Positions 24,193-36,668 of a DNA stretch of 64,000 nucleotides are shown piece by piece (position 1 is the stretch's first letter; every line of letters begins with the position of its first letter). Where the stretch lies: NCBI GenBank assembly GCA_947000775.1, contig CAMQGK010000144.1, positions 14,434,001-14,498,000 of the forward strand, given 5' to 3'. The stretch is from Pterois miles. Taxonomy: Eukaryota; Chordata; Actinopteri; Perciformes; Scorpaenidae. Both the position numbers and the translations under genes were made by a program. The notes under the pieces are model-generated. The model was given only the letters and a program-made list of their open reading frames with translations. It searched no databases and was not told where the DNA came from.

Positions 24193-25568
24193 ATATATTG
24201 GCAGAAATGGAATATAATATTAAGTATGTTTTCTTTAGTGTATAATCACCTGAAAATAAAAATCACTGTGTAGTCGTTACCTTATAATGAGACATTTCTA
24301 TCTGCATATGGGTCCTCTTCACAGAGCCGGCCACCATTACAGTAGCCCAGAACAGACAAGGCCACTTGCATTTTGACGTTTTCACATCGCCCTACATAGT
24401 TCTCCTACACTCTTGGCATGCGGGACAAGTTTCAGTTAGTTGCATTCTGTACTTTCACCACTCGATGCCACCAAATCCTACACATTGTGCATTTGCAGAT
24501 GATACCCAAACAAAGTAAGAAACAAAGGTGAGCCGAGCTTTCACCTCTGCTCATCCACCTCCAGCTGAGAGCATAATGTGTGCTATGCTGCTTAAACAGA
24601 CACGCCGCTGAATAGGCATGTTTAACCCGTCCAAACTGTATACAGTACAACAGCCTGGGAAAGGTGTGCATTATCCATGAACACAAATCTGTCATAGTCC
24701 TTGGACCATGTGCTGTTGCCTGTCAGCCTTTGGCATGCTGACTGCGAGTGGGCGTCATCCACATTGCTATACTGCAGCTCCAGAAGGTCTTTTGATAGAT
24801 AAATCCAATAGCAAGTTACTGAAACAACCCGAGACCTACTTGTGTCACTGTAACTTCTGATGCATTGTAAATTTCTTTATCAGTGTGTGCAGAAAAAATG
24901 CTAATGTAATGAGTTCTAACCATTCTTCAGTGGTGTAACACTAGCTTTATGAAGCTGTGGCATTAACACATTACACCCACAGTGCTTGGTTAATGTGCAC
25001 ATTTACCATGCACAAAGTCACTGCACACAGGGTCTCATTAACATGCATGGTAACAACAGTATGACTGACAGATTCACTGTAATTACACTCAAAATAATGT
25101 GATATTCCGTCAATCTCCATACAGAGGTCGAAACAGGGACCTGAAGCTGGTAGAGATCGGTGTCTTGCTCAGAGGTACTTTATCAGATCCGATATAAGAG
25201 CTGGACTCCTGGTGCTTCGGTTGAAAGACAGTAACTCTGTGTAAGGCACACGGTGCCCTCTCCCTGAACTGCATCAGTTCTTATGGCATTGTTCCAGTGG
25301 CTACTTGCTACATTTGGAGAATTAGCTCATTGGTTCATGCTGATCTCTATTTTCGTTCAGCCTTGTTCAGTTCACAGTTTTGGACTTGAGAATATGAACA
25401 ATCGTAAGACATCTCCATCTGTGATGGTCTTGCGACATTTCAGCATGACTGTACATCATCATACACTACACACATTTGGTGATAGTATTTGAAAAGTTAA
25501 GTGTAAATGACGCTGTGTATGTGATTCCTTTATGGACGTGTTTGAGAGCATGGGGCACGGGTGCTGAC

Positions 25569-25710
25569 CTTCCGTTCTTTGTCTCCGTACTCCAGGCCCA
25601 GCGTATCCATGGCACGGACGATGGCAGCCAGAGATTGGATGGTGTTGCTGTAAACGACAGGCTTGTACTGCTTTACGTCGTCGCCAGAGAAACCGTCCTC
25701 ATGGATGATC
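25569..25710 (-). CDS. gnao1: gnao1 coding exon 3 (helix 1 / helical domain start)
   Basis: This 142-nt exon finishes Lys54 and encodes residues 55-101, starting IIHEDGFSGDDVKQYKPVV and ending in DKERK. It forms the end of helix 1, linker 1 and helix A of the all-helical domain that caps the nucleotide. The acceptor is TTTAG (25711-25715, minus strand) and the donor is GTCAGC just below 25569. Length and phase are those expected for GNAO1, and the sequence is nearly identical to vertebrate Gao. It lies 25.6 kb downstream of exon 2, consistent with the large introns of this gene. Exon 4 (beginning near ADAK and containing an RMEDTEPF-like motif in the family) was not found between 1 and 25568 and probably lies outside the window. 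Confidence 0.96.
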
Positions 25711-25934
25711 CTAAACACATACAAAAACATATGCATTAGTCAATGGGTCAATTAGGTTTGGCATTGCTTTTTGTGCTCAGTAGCCTTCTTGTAATCATTA
25801 GTTACATAGACAGAGACAGATTTATATATTAGATGTGTAATGGTACACAGAGGTCATGGCTCTGTTCATAACCCGGTTTATGATTTATGATTGTTTCATT
25901 TCATTTGTTTTGAACAGACAGTAGCAGTATAGAA

Positions 25935-26613
25935 TGCAAACCGATAATTCAAAACCAAGTCGATGCCAACGACGATGAAAACGTGACATTCATTTTTCTA
26001 CAGTACTGCAGGTACCATCAGGGCTCAAAACTAACAGTGTCCCGTCGTCCTGGACAATGTATTTTACTGGGCAATGGTAAATCATAACATATGTGTTCAA
26101 ATGTAGTTTTGGAAAATTTGTTTTTTGGTGAGGAATTTGAAGAAATAGTTGTTTGAAGGAGATGTTTTCACAACAGCACAACATATAAAAGAGATGGGGG
26201 AACCAGTACGCAAATGGTAATAAAGGAGTGTACGTTGACATGAATGGGATTCATGTTTTTGTTTACCATGGCATAAAATCGGTATCGAGAATCATGGAAT
26301 TTCACTGGTACTGGTATTCTCACCAGAACTAAATTTGACTTACTGCAATTGAACACATCATAACATTATAATTTACCTTCGCCCAATACTAATATTTACT
26401 GAATTGAGCTTGAACACACATAATATACTGTATATATAACATACACAGATTTGTTGTTCACAATGTCGCATTATCAGGGAAATTTTCTATCATCCCTTGG
26501 ACGACGGAACGCTGTTAGTCTCGAACCCTGATACCCAAAAAGGAGTACCGTCACGTTTTCAATATTTTGACATCTACTTGGTACCAAAGTCTTGGTTCTT
26601 GTGACAACCCTAC
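25935..26613. mobile_element. hAT-like element with long inverted ends
   Basis: The inverted right end (26613 down to about 26480) reads TAGGGTTGTCACAAGAACCA ... ATCAGGGTTCGAGACTAACA. The left part (about 25940-26060) carries a diverged copy of the same blocks in direct sense. CATGGAATTTCACTGGTACT (near 26293) is typical of this family. It lies just upstream of the exon 3 acceptor side of intron 2. Confidence 0.5.
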
Positions 26614-27080
26614 ATCAATTTACAAAACATGTGCTCGCTGAGTGCCCTTAATACGTGACGGTTCTGCATGAATACAAGGGCCATTACAGCCCTATTATAG
26701 ATATACACATACACCACAAAAAACACATAAAATTCATTCACAACAGATCGTGTGGGCATCAGAGCCATTCCTGGGATGTATGATAACGGTTAAGTAAATA
26801 AAGGAGGGAGAAGACTGAGGGGTTGGAGAGAAACACAGGTGGCTGAAGGAGGGTTACAACAAAAACACAAACGAAAGAGAGAGCAGGACAGGGGGAGGGA
26901 GGGTCCATAACCAGTAGGCCAAGCTGACATTTAGGCACACAGCGCTAGCAGCAGCCCATCCTGCTGTTCTAAATGTCATGCTGTCTTTCACTACAGCTAA
27001 CACAAGGGCACACCGACAGACTGACTCAGAGACAGTTAGACGTACTGGCATGATGAAAGTACAGATGGAAACAAATCAGA

Positions 27081-27104
27081 GCGAGAGAGAGAGAGAAAGA
27101 GAAA

Positions 27105-27137
<33 letters not shown>

Positions 27138-27138
27138 C
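27081..27138. repeat. (GA)n microsatellite, interrupted
   Basis: GA units with AAGA and ACAGA interruptions. Confidence 0.9.
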
Positions 27139-27630
27139 TAACAGAGTGATGGGCAGCCTAGAACAACAGACAGGACACCAGAAAACAACCGCCTGATGCA
27201 GACAGACAGATACAGGTTGGGGCAACATTTTGAGGCTATTCAGACAGACAGCTCCACGCTAAATGAATCAGGGGGGAACAGGACCTCCGTAAAAAAAGGA
27301 CTGAGGATTGAACCCTTCTAGCTCCTTCTAGAAATATATCTCCAAACAACTACACCCATCTCTATCAACTCAGAGAACATTGGTCTAGTCTTATTGAGGC
27401 TCTGCCCTCCTGATACCTCCTGACACACCACAGAGATTAGCCGATGGGGGCACCACCCACTAGTCTTTATGATGAGGGGGAAATACTGTTTACCATGTGT
27501 GTGCTACACAGCCAATCACAAGTCTGCATCTTGAAACAAGCACACTTTGACTTTATGCTGATATACATGTATATATTTCACTAAAGATATACTGTAAAAA
27601 GCCTGTATAAAAAGCCTGTTTGTACACCCC

Positions 27631-27632
<2 letters not shown>

Positions 27633-27670
<38 letters not shown>
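27633..27670. repeat. Compound (GT)n(AT)n microsatellite
   Basis: About 14 GT units followed by five TA units. Confidence 0.9.
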
Positions 27671-29032
27671 GTTTTGACAATATCTATTTGCCAGCCCCGT
27701 TTGGCTGATCCGAATTAGAGTGAAAGTGATAAAAGTGATATTTGGTTTGTTTTCTATTTAGTCTGGTTCGGTTTCACAGTGCATAAATGAAAGCGGACCA
27801 AAGTATGATAACTGCATTCACACCTGCCCAAACAAAAGAGTCTGATTAAAACAAATCCAAAAGCTTTGGTTGAGAATCCAACAGTGGATGTTGCCAAGCT
27901 GTCACTCTGATCCAGACTGGCCAACAGAGATGCGTCTTGCATCTTTCACCATATGTCCCGCATACAAGGTTTGGCTCAACAAGAACAACAACAAGCAAAA
28001 CTTTTGGATTCGCATTATACATTTTTCAACACAAACTTATTTTTCTTGCAATAACACATTTTTTTGATTGCAGTGTGGAAAGTTTTTCCCAACCTATTCT
28101 GTTTGACTGGATACTAAAGACACAAAAGTAACTCCATATAACTATGCATAAGTGCCTCATACAACACCACTTCAAAACATTGAACTATCCCTTTAAAGGA
28201 ATTATTAAGACACATGCATAAGCAAACACGCATAAGCAAACAAACTCTCATGCACACACGCACTGCTGTCTTAAAAACATCTAAGCAGTGTGTGTCTTGA
28301 CATCTGACAAACACATGTCACCACCATACATTTGTATGCAAGTTTATGCGTGTGAGCGTGTTTATATTGTATGAGGCTGTGTATTTGTGGTCTGGAGGAC
28401 AGCACAGTCCCGGGCAGTGTAATGCTTCAGATCAATCAAGCAGCCTGCCAGTCCAATATAAATACACCAGGCTTCTGTTTACGTCGGTGACTTTCACACA
28501 GAGGGCCCAAGCACAGATCTACACACTGATACTAGGAATTATTATTATATATCTGTATGATGTGCAGCTAGCATGTATATGTACTGCATCACAGCAGAAA
28601 ACAGATGACAGACGTTTTTCCTGAAACCTTCCTTCCATCCTCACTTGCACCGGAGGTGATACGAGGACAAACTCTTAATTGGATGCTGTAGTCTCTGCGG
28701 AAACCGTGTGTTGCAGAGGCCAAGAACGAAGGTGATGCGTGTTTAACAATTACACAAAACACAGATCAATAAGAACCTAAAATATAGAATCGGGGTCTCC
28801 TGAAACGAGACTCCTGATGGAACATTGATATCTATCTTTCTAAGGTGAGGTGTGTATATGATATACGATATACATCAACCTGCTCTCTAGTATCATGACA
28901 TAAACATCTGTGTTGTGCTGAAAAGATGAGCAATATGAATTTGTGAGATGTTTTTTCTAAACCTGGAGTTGAATTTAACTCTTTAATACCAGTGGGCCAG
29001 TAAATGTGTATGTGTAAATAATAAAATATCTA

Positions 29033-29035
29033 AGC

Positions 29036-29070
<35 letters not shown>

Positions 29071-29090
29071 GCTAGCTAGCTAGCTAGCTT
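29033..29090. repeat. Compound (TATC)n(TAGC)n microsatellite
   Basis: About nine TATC units switch to about five TAGC units, suggesting a single base change spread by slippage. Confidence 0.95.
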
Positions 29091-29937
29091 GCTAATCTGC
29101 TAGCTCGTAGTAGCTATATCCTCTAGTATTGTTTATTCACTGCAGAAATTCAGTGTGTTTCCTTATCCTGCTGCATAATATGTAGGAGCATCCTGACTGG
29201 GACACTGCCCCTAAAACCTGAATGAACAGCTCACACACCTCAGCTCTACATGCATATTTGTCTTCCTGGATAGCTGCCATTGACTCCAGGCTAAAGGCAA
29301 CCTATAATATTATAAAGAAATACTATAAGCTACAAATAACACTTGAATGTTATGCTACATACCGATACTGATTATTAGAAATGATGACCGCTATTTTGAA
29401 CTAATTCACATTTGCAGTAAAAATTCAAATATTTTTGTCTAGAGAACTTTTCAACATTATCTTAAAACAAAAAGTGCGGGGAGCTCCCGGCTCCTTCTAA
29501 AGTTAACTGAAAACTTTAATCAAAAAATACACTTCCTGAAGTTTTAGAAATGTAAAAATAAAACTTAAACTTTGTGCTGAAGTTTGAGTCCCAGTTCAGC
29601 AGCAGATTATGATGCAGAAAGCAGAGTTGCTCAGCGTGCTCTCCAGTGAGACGACTCCTGTTCCTCCCAGAAACTAGGCTACTTCATAATCAATGATTAC
29701 TACAGCTGAATATGTACAACAGCAACAGAAGTGACTATTTAACTCTATGCAGTACATGTATGGGCCTCTCTAACAGCAACATGTGATAGGTACTGCTTTC
29801 TATTTATTAATAAAGCCCTTAACTTGTCATCATACATCTCATTACATATTACTTATATTATAATAGTACTGAACTAATAGATCAATTTAAAACTATGATG
29901 AGTCTGAAGTCACTAATAACTATATCCTCTATGTCTC

Positions 29938-32190
29938 TACCAGAACCAGAATCAGTGCTACTTCAAGACAGACTCAGTCATGTTAGTTAGTAGTCCTGGT
30001 TTAGACTGAGGGGACAGACACAGTAATGTTAGTTAGTAGTCCTGGTTTAGACTGAGGGGACAGACTCAGTAATGTTAGTTAGTAGTCCTGGTTGAGACTG
30101 AGAGGACAGACTCAGTAATGGTAGTTAGTAGTCCTGGTTTAGACTGAGGGGACAGACTCAGTAACGGTAGTTAGTAGTCCTGGTTTAGACTGAGAGGACA
30201 GACTCAGTAATGTTAGTTAGTAGTCCTGGTTTAGACTGAGAGGACAGACTCAGTAATGGTAGTTAGTAGTCCTGGTTTAGACTGAGGGGACAGACTCAGT
30301 AACGGTAGTTAGTAGTCCTGGTTTAGACTGAGAGGACAGACTCAGTAATGGTAGTTAGTAGTCCTGGTTGAGACTGAGAGGACAGACTCAGTAATGGTAG
30401 TTAGTAGTCCTGGTTGAGACTGAGGGGACAGACTCAGAACCGGGAGTTAGTAGTCCTGGTTTAGACTGAGAGGACAGACTCAATAATGGTAGTTAGTAGT
30501 CCTGGTTTAGACTGAGAGGACAGACTCAGTAATGGTAGTTAGTAGTCCTGGTTGAGACTGAGAGGACAGACTCAGTAATGGTAGTTAGTAGTCCTGGTTG
30601 AGACTGAGAGGACAGACTCAGTAATGGTAGTTAGTAGTCCTGGTTGAGACTGAGGGGACAGACTCAGTAACGGTAGTTAGTAGTCCTGGTCTAGACTGAG
30701 AGGACAGACTCAGTAACGTTAGTTAGTAGTCCTGATTGAGACTGAGGGGACAGACTCAGTAACGCTAGTTAGTAGTCCTGGTTGAGACTGAGGGGACAGA
30801 CTCAGTAACGCTAGTTAGTAGTCCTGGTTGAGACTGAGGGGACAGACTCAGTAATGGTAGTTAGTAGTCCTGGTTGAGACTGAGGGGACAGACTCAGTAA
30901 CGGTAGTTAGTAGTCCTGGTCTAGACTGAGAGGACAGACTCAGTAATGGTAGTTAGTAGTCCTGGTTGAGACTGAGGGGACAGACTCAGTAATGGTAGTT
31001 AGTAGTCCTGGTAGAGACTGAGGGGACAGACTCAGTAACGGTAGTTAGTAGTCCTGGTAGAGACTGAGGGGACAGACTCAGTAATGGTAGTTAGTAGTCC
31101 TGGTTGAGACTGAGGGGACAGACTCAGTAATGGTAGTTAGTAGTCCTGGTTGAGACTGAGGGGACAGACTCAGTAACGGTAGTTAGTAGTCCTGGTAGAG
31201 ACTGAGGGGACAGACTCAGTAACGCTAGTTAGTAGTCCTGGTTGAGACTGAGGGGACAGACTCAGTAACGTTAGTTAGTAGTCCTGATTGAGACTGAGGG
31301 GACAGACTCAGTAACGCTAGTTAGTAGTCCTGGTAGAGACTGAGGGGACAGACTCAGTAACGGTAGTTAGTAGTCCTGGTTTAGACTGAGAGGACAGACT
31401 CAGTAATGGTAGTTAGTAGTCCTGGTCTAGACTGAGAGGACAGACTCAGTAATGGTAGTTAGTAGTCCTGGTCTAGACTGAGAGGACCAGTCTGGTAAGG
31501 GACATGTATGAAATAATGTTATCGCTGATCAATTGTTTTGCTTGTCAGCTGCTTAATAATAGATCAACATATGAACTTGCTGACGTTCGCTATTGCTTGT
31601 AAGATGCTCAACATTATCTTACGTTGTTCATGTAAACCTACATGTAAAAACACATACGGTTAAGTAATGTTATGTTCGCAAATTAGCACCTGAAGTAAGT
31701 TTCAGTTGCAGATGACTCAGAGGTTACATAAATAAACTCAATTATCTTGTTACAGTTAACCGAATACCACTGCGACAACGTGCATTATTCTGACATGTTC
31801 AGTGGTTTAACTGGTAAATTGTATATTAGATCTTGGTGTTTTTGCAACTTCAGCATACAGGATTTGGATGTTTATTGCAACGTTGATAATAACTTCCGTC
31901 TTACTAAGAGAACACAGCTCTACTCGCCGGAGCAGGTCCGTCTGTGGGTTTTTTCTGCCCGTCTGTGCAGCAGCAGCCTTCAGTGTTGATTGGCTATTGT
32001 TCATGACGTCTAACCAATCAGCCAGACTGCACAGTGGGGAGCACTGACAGAAGGGAGGAGATGAGAGCCAAAATAGCGCATTTTTAAAATAATTGATTTT
32101 ATCAGTTAGCGGATTAAAAAATTGCAATGCTATAATTGAAATGCTTAATATTGGTGCAGATAATCGGTCAGTCCTTAATACAAATAACCA
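29938..32190 (+). mobile_element. hAT-like nonautonomous element carrying an expanded minisatellite
   Basis: The flanks (ACCAGAACCAGAATCAGTGC at about 29940, and 31747-32100) match the 49763-50881 element read on its minus strand, in the same order. There, the 46-bp motif occurs only about 1.3 times. The right limit near 32190 is approximate and the left terminus was not found. Confidence 0.55.
29967..31487. repeat. 46-bp minisatellite, about 33 units
   Basis: Tandem units containing GTTAGTTAGTAGTCCTGGTT and GACTGAGGGGACAGACTCAG, period 46 bp. Variants are confined to a few sites (TTGAG/TTTAG/TCTAG/TAGAG, GAGGGG/GAGAGG, TAATG/TAACG), giving higher-order runs of similar units. It arose inside a hAT-like element. 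Confidence 0.95.
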
Positions 32191-32794
32191 GTTCAAGAAG
32201 AAGTGAGTGTGGGCGGGGGTTGATGGAAGACAGCAGAATCATTATTGTCTTCCTAGAAAGCTGTGAAGAGAGAGAGCAAGTTAAAGCGACGGAGCAAGAA
32301 AAAAATGGCCAGTCACAAAAAACAGAGACTTCAGGTGAAAAAAAAAGAAGAAAGTGTTGTAGTAAGTGTTATAAGATGTGTATCCAGGACTTGTTTTTGT
32401 GCGTGTGTCCTGGCCTGCTGACGTGAGCTTTCATGCATGAGGACCTTTTCTCATTACCCACTCTCCAAGCCCTTCTGTCAGCAAAGAGAGAGCACTGTGT
32501 ATGTGTGTGTGTCAGTGTGTGTGTGTGTGTGTGTGTGTGTGTCGGTGTGTATGTGTGTAATTTCCCGTAGCTTTGGCACAATCTGCACAGTGACCTGAAA
32601 CATAGTTTAGTTTCACACCGAGCCACAGACGGACACAGAGACCGACATATGGGCAATTTAACCACGATATCATGCCATAATATGGCTGCCATTTTGGAAG
32701 TACAGCAGATGTTGTAATGACAGGAAGTAATCAATGATCACATTGACATCCTTTCTTTTTGTGTGAGTGTATCTGAAACTGTCTAAATGATAGG

Positions 32795-33198
32795 GGTGCG
32801 AATCACCAGAGGCCCCACTATATGAAATTCTCACAATATTGTCATGATTTTAAAAATCTGGAGATATGCTGAGTATTGCAACAAGCTATTGTGTGGTTTT
32901 GCATTGCAGTGAACAAGATAAAGAAGATACTGGTTTCACTCTGTTGATCTCAGAGGTTCATGCACATATCTTGAGGTCTGAGGTCATGGGACCCCTTTGA
33001 AAACAGCCATGCTGGTTTTTCATCAACCAAAATTTTGCGCATCTTTGCAGCGTTATTCTTGCCGACAAGCTGACATGACATGGTTCCAATCGATTCCTTA
33101 TGATAAGCATTTATAATGTATAATAAAAGATCAACACTTCTTATACATCCTGTATCGACATAATATCACAATACTATGCTACATCGATTTTTCCCCCC
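32795..33198. mobile_element. hAT-like repeat
   Basis: Left end TAGGGGTGCGAATCACCAGA. Right end, inverted, AGGGGGGAAAAATCGATG. The interior has CAATATTG-type motifs and a block (GACCCCTTTGAAAACAGCCA inverted relative to 14.97 kb) shared with the 14.8-kb repeat. The target duplication is not clear. Confidence 0.35.
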
Positions 33199-34664
33199 TG
33201 CAACAACTAATCGAGAGCAGGGATTTTCTACAAACAGCAAATGCTTCAGCGTGTGTGACGCTGGATGTAAATCGAACTGTGAAATGTTTTCCCAAGATCT
33301 TTCTGAAGGTGTGTCATCACCTATGAGCTATGAGAAGCTCCTCCATTTCCTTTGTGCATTGTGGGAGAATAGCGTTCATCAACAGCACGCTCAAAAATTG
33401 GTCTTATGAGTATGCACAGATCTGGTTTGAGTATGTTTAATTTCATCACTTTCACAGTGTAAACATGCTACATACTTAAAATGTGCTTAGTATTAATATG
33501 CAGCATGGATATGTGGCACACATATGCTTTAGGTTTCCTACTTCCAGTAACTAATAAAGATTATGAAGCACTTCAATGTAGTACGCTGCACACACTATGT
33601 ACTTTGTTGAGTAATGCGCAAATGTCGACAGGGTAGTGTCTCAAATCGCATGTGGCTGTCGTGTACTCACTGGAAGCTCAATGAATTAGTTGTTGGTAGT
33701 CAGCCACGGACATCACACTGCATCAGTAGAAATTCAATTACGATGGATAACCCGATAATGGCTTCGATCTGACTACAGCATAGTGGTGCTTCCGGAAAAC
33801 TGTATAACTTAAATTTGTATAGTTTGGTTTGCTGTCTCAGTTACAACCGCTGCAGCTTATTTTGCATTCTGCCATACTTTGCAGTGTGAACAAGTAGGGA
33901 TATAAACTGAGACACAGCGATGGAGAAGCAGTATTAATCACTGGTCGAGGACAATGTTTTTTTCATAGGATGGTGGCTGAGGGGTGCCACCTTTACGAGC
34001 GGCTGACTTCATTTAGTCACACCGGTGTGGCTCCACCTGTCATTAGCAAGCTAGCCACAACCACAATGAGCTCTACAAGTTGAGAATATACCTCACATCC
34101 TTGGACATTTCTTTTTAAATCATCCTGCTGAGAAAGTCAGGATAGTGTGTTTGTGTTAATGCAGCTGCACTGTGGGGGAATATGACGCATCTCAGCAGAT
34201 ACTAGCATCAGCCCTCGAGCGAAACCAGCCACGCTGATTGGCCAGCTTACAGGCAATTAAGTAATGACAACCACTCTTCAGCACCATCAACCCGTGGGAC
34301 TTGATGTGAATCAAACAGAGCTTCAAAACCTCCCCTCAGTTCATGACAAAAGCATTGCCTTTCTTACGTGCCATTCTACAACGCAATTGCATTAACAACA
34401 AAGATTTAAAAAACCCAAGTGAAGTCAAGTGTCCTCAGTGTCCCTAAAATGTGGAACTAGTGTATACTGTGTGACAGTGAGTCTGGCTCCTGCCATCACA
34501 GTGACAGACAGATGCTTAAAGCAGTGGCATTAACATTGCATCAGAAGGTCAATATCTGTGAATACCAAAAATAAATTGCTAGATAAAAAACAAGCGACAA
34601 CTATAGTAAACGAGAGGATCTTGTAATCCATGTAAGACTTCTCTGTTGTATGGGGCTTTACATA

Positions 34665-34683
34665 CACGCACGCACACGCACGC

Positions 34684-34714
<31 letters not shown>

Positions 34715-34737
34715 TGCACACACACACACACACATAC

Positions 34738-34776
<39 letters not shown>
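34665..34776. repeat. (CA)n microsatellite, about 110 bp
   Basis: Long CA tract with CG and TG interruptions; its last 35 bases are pure. Confidence 0.95.
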
Positions 34777-34778
<2 letters not shown>

Positions 34779-35423
34779 GTGATTGGGACTTTATCGCTAT
34801 GCTGTGTATCCACTCACTTTGTGGTCTTTGTCGACAGAGCTCTTAGTTGTGACAAAGTGCACGCTGACCAACTCCTGTCAACACAGCCGGACAGAGTTAC
34901 TGACACAACGCAATGTGTGTGTTTTTGTGTGTGTGTGCGAGACAGCGTCTGTGAGCGCGTTAGAGCAAGTGCAACGAGTGAAGGAGAAAGACAGTGAAAC
35001 GTGATGGGTGATAATGGGTATGAGAGAGAGAGAGCATGAAAGAAGAGGGAGATAATCAGAAAAAGAAGCTATAAATAACCATAGGGGTCAGAAATACAGC
35101 CTCCACCCCGACCGACACACAAACACACACACAGTGAAATGAAGGCATCAGCTGCTCTGTCATTTGGCTCCACTCGCTTGCCATCACACCTTGAGGTCAA
35201 GCAGTAGCATCCTTAGCACACATACTCACAAATACCTCCATGCTCTGGGTTCGCTGTCCTTTATGCTATTCAAAACACCTATAGTCGCTTGGTCCACTAC
35301 TTTGGCCCATATTAAATAGGGCTGACCTGAATCTTTGAATGTTGCCATAGTATTCAACCCCCAAATCACTAATATATTGTACTGTATATACAGTATACTG
35401 TATATACAGTGTACTGTATATAC

Positions 35424-35511
35424 TATTAGGGCTGCATGGTGGTGCAGTGGTTAGCAAGAGGGTTCGAATCCAGCTTGGGGCCCTTCTGTGTGGTGTTTGC
35501 ATGAGCTGTTT
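35424..35511 (+). mobile_element. SINE fragment with intact box B
   Basis: Begins AGGGCTGCATGGTGGTGCAG and has a perfect box B, GGTTCGAATCC (35461-35471), then CAGCTTGGGGCCCTTCTGTG. The segment between the head and box B is shortened. No tail is present. Confidence 0.55.
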
Positions 35512-36469
35512 TAAAGTCATTCAACATTTCATTACAGTGTCTTTAATTGAGCATCAGTTCAATCAAACACAAGTATAGTAGTTAAAGTTATGAAACAACA
35601 TTTAATATAACCTTCTTTCACATTAAAGATTTTTTTTAAAATAACTGCTTCAAAAGCCTTTTTAGCTGCAAACTACCTACTAAATGAGAAGCCTACTTAC
35701 ATAGCCCAACAAAAGTATTAATTTTGTGAAACATTGATTAAATGTAAATGTAAAAGCGATTAGAAACATAGCAGCAGTGTTTCCCACACATAGAAGTTAC
35801 TTAGATGGGCCACCCATATATTAACAGCCGCCCAAGTATATTAGGTGGCCCATTTCGACTAAGAGAACAACGCCATCCACGACTGATTAACTGTGGACTA
35901 GTAACGGCAGAGCAGAGTGGATGAAAATCTCCACTCTGCAGATGCCACCTCGGGCCTCGATGCTTCAGCTGTCCGGGCTAAATGGACCCATGGCAGAGCC
36001 GCAGGACTACAATAGGACAGCCCTGACATGTTGCTGCACTCTGCCCATCCGGGACTGGATCCCGGTATGGGGGACAGACTGCTGCACGGCATGGATGATG
36101 TTCTCTATCCAAGACACTTTTAGTTTGAAACAATCCACATGTACGCACAGTGCATAGGACCCGCTGTCATGCTAGAGACGCGTCCAGCCATTGGTTTCTC
36201 CTCCGACTCACTGAGTGGTTACTGTTGTCAGACCGACCGCATATTATCAACGTAACATTTCGTCAGAGCAAAACTGATGCAGCACAACAGATAAACATCG
36301 GCCACTGCCATCAGCGAGTCATCTTAAAGGCCGATGGCAGTCGCAATATCTATATCTGTACTTTTATACATAATATATACGCATAAAAGAATATACTCCA
36401 TCCTGTGAATTTATAGTTTCCAAGATTTTCAGATCAATATTACTTACTTTGCACTTTTTTCCTTTTTTA

Positions 36470-36668
36470 TATAGGTAATCTTCTTGTCTATATCCTGTTT
36501 ATTTGTATATACTCCTGTATATCTATTTATATTTGTATATCCTGTATATTTGTCTGTATTTTTTCCATATATTTTTATGTACACTTGGGTGTTTTTAAAT
36601 GTGCTGCTGTAACAACCAAATTTCCCCACCGTGGGATTAATAAAGGTCTATTCTATTCTATTCTATTC
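36470..36668 (+). mobile_element. LINE (L2-like) 3' tail with TTCTA repeats
   Basis: The 3' end TTTCCCCACCGTGGGATTAA and TAAAGG (36621-36646) is followed by a short TATTC repeat. The upstream TGTATAT-rich stretch fits a LINE 3' UTR. It shares its end with the 17.5-kb SINE, pointing to a SINE/LINE partnership. Confidence 0.55.

Larger units (their letters stand above)
23375..24491 (-). repeat. Interspersed repeat interrupted by a hAT element
   Basis: The flanks 23375-23414 and 24193-24491 join into one repeat: GATCTAT followed by TGGCAGAAATGGAATATAAT and later CCAAATCCTACACATTGTGC. Another copy without the insertion is at 48992-49256, in the opposite orientation. Confidence 0.6.
1..25568 (-). 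other. gnao1: gnao1 intron 3 (partial, runs off the left edge)
   Basis: Everything left of exon 3 is taken as intron 3, because no Gao exon 4 codons are visible on the minus strand. It contains the repeats and candidate regulatory blocks listed separately. Stretches at 0.5-1.0, 1.4-1.8, 2.1-2.6, 3.0-4.5, 5.2-6.9, 7.2-8.0, 8.8-10.5, 10.6-11.3, 11.6-12.2, 13.3-13.7, 15.8-17.4, 17.9-19.5, 19.6-21.0, 21.2-22.4 and 24.5-25.5 kb show only scattered simple sequence and no supported gene. That it is intron rather than a rearranged flank is an inference. Confidence 0.7.

Noticed and set aside
1..25500. Search for gnao1 exon 4 and later exons
   Set aside because: No minus-strand codons for the RMEDTEPF, LWGDSGI or DVGGQ motifs were seen. 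The exons probably lie outside the window.
34530..34997. Cys/Val- and His/Thr-repeat open frames
   Set aside because: Translations of the (CA)n microsatellite on the two strands.
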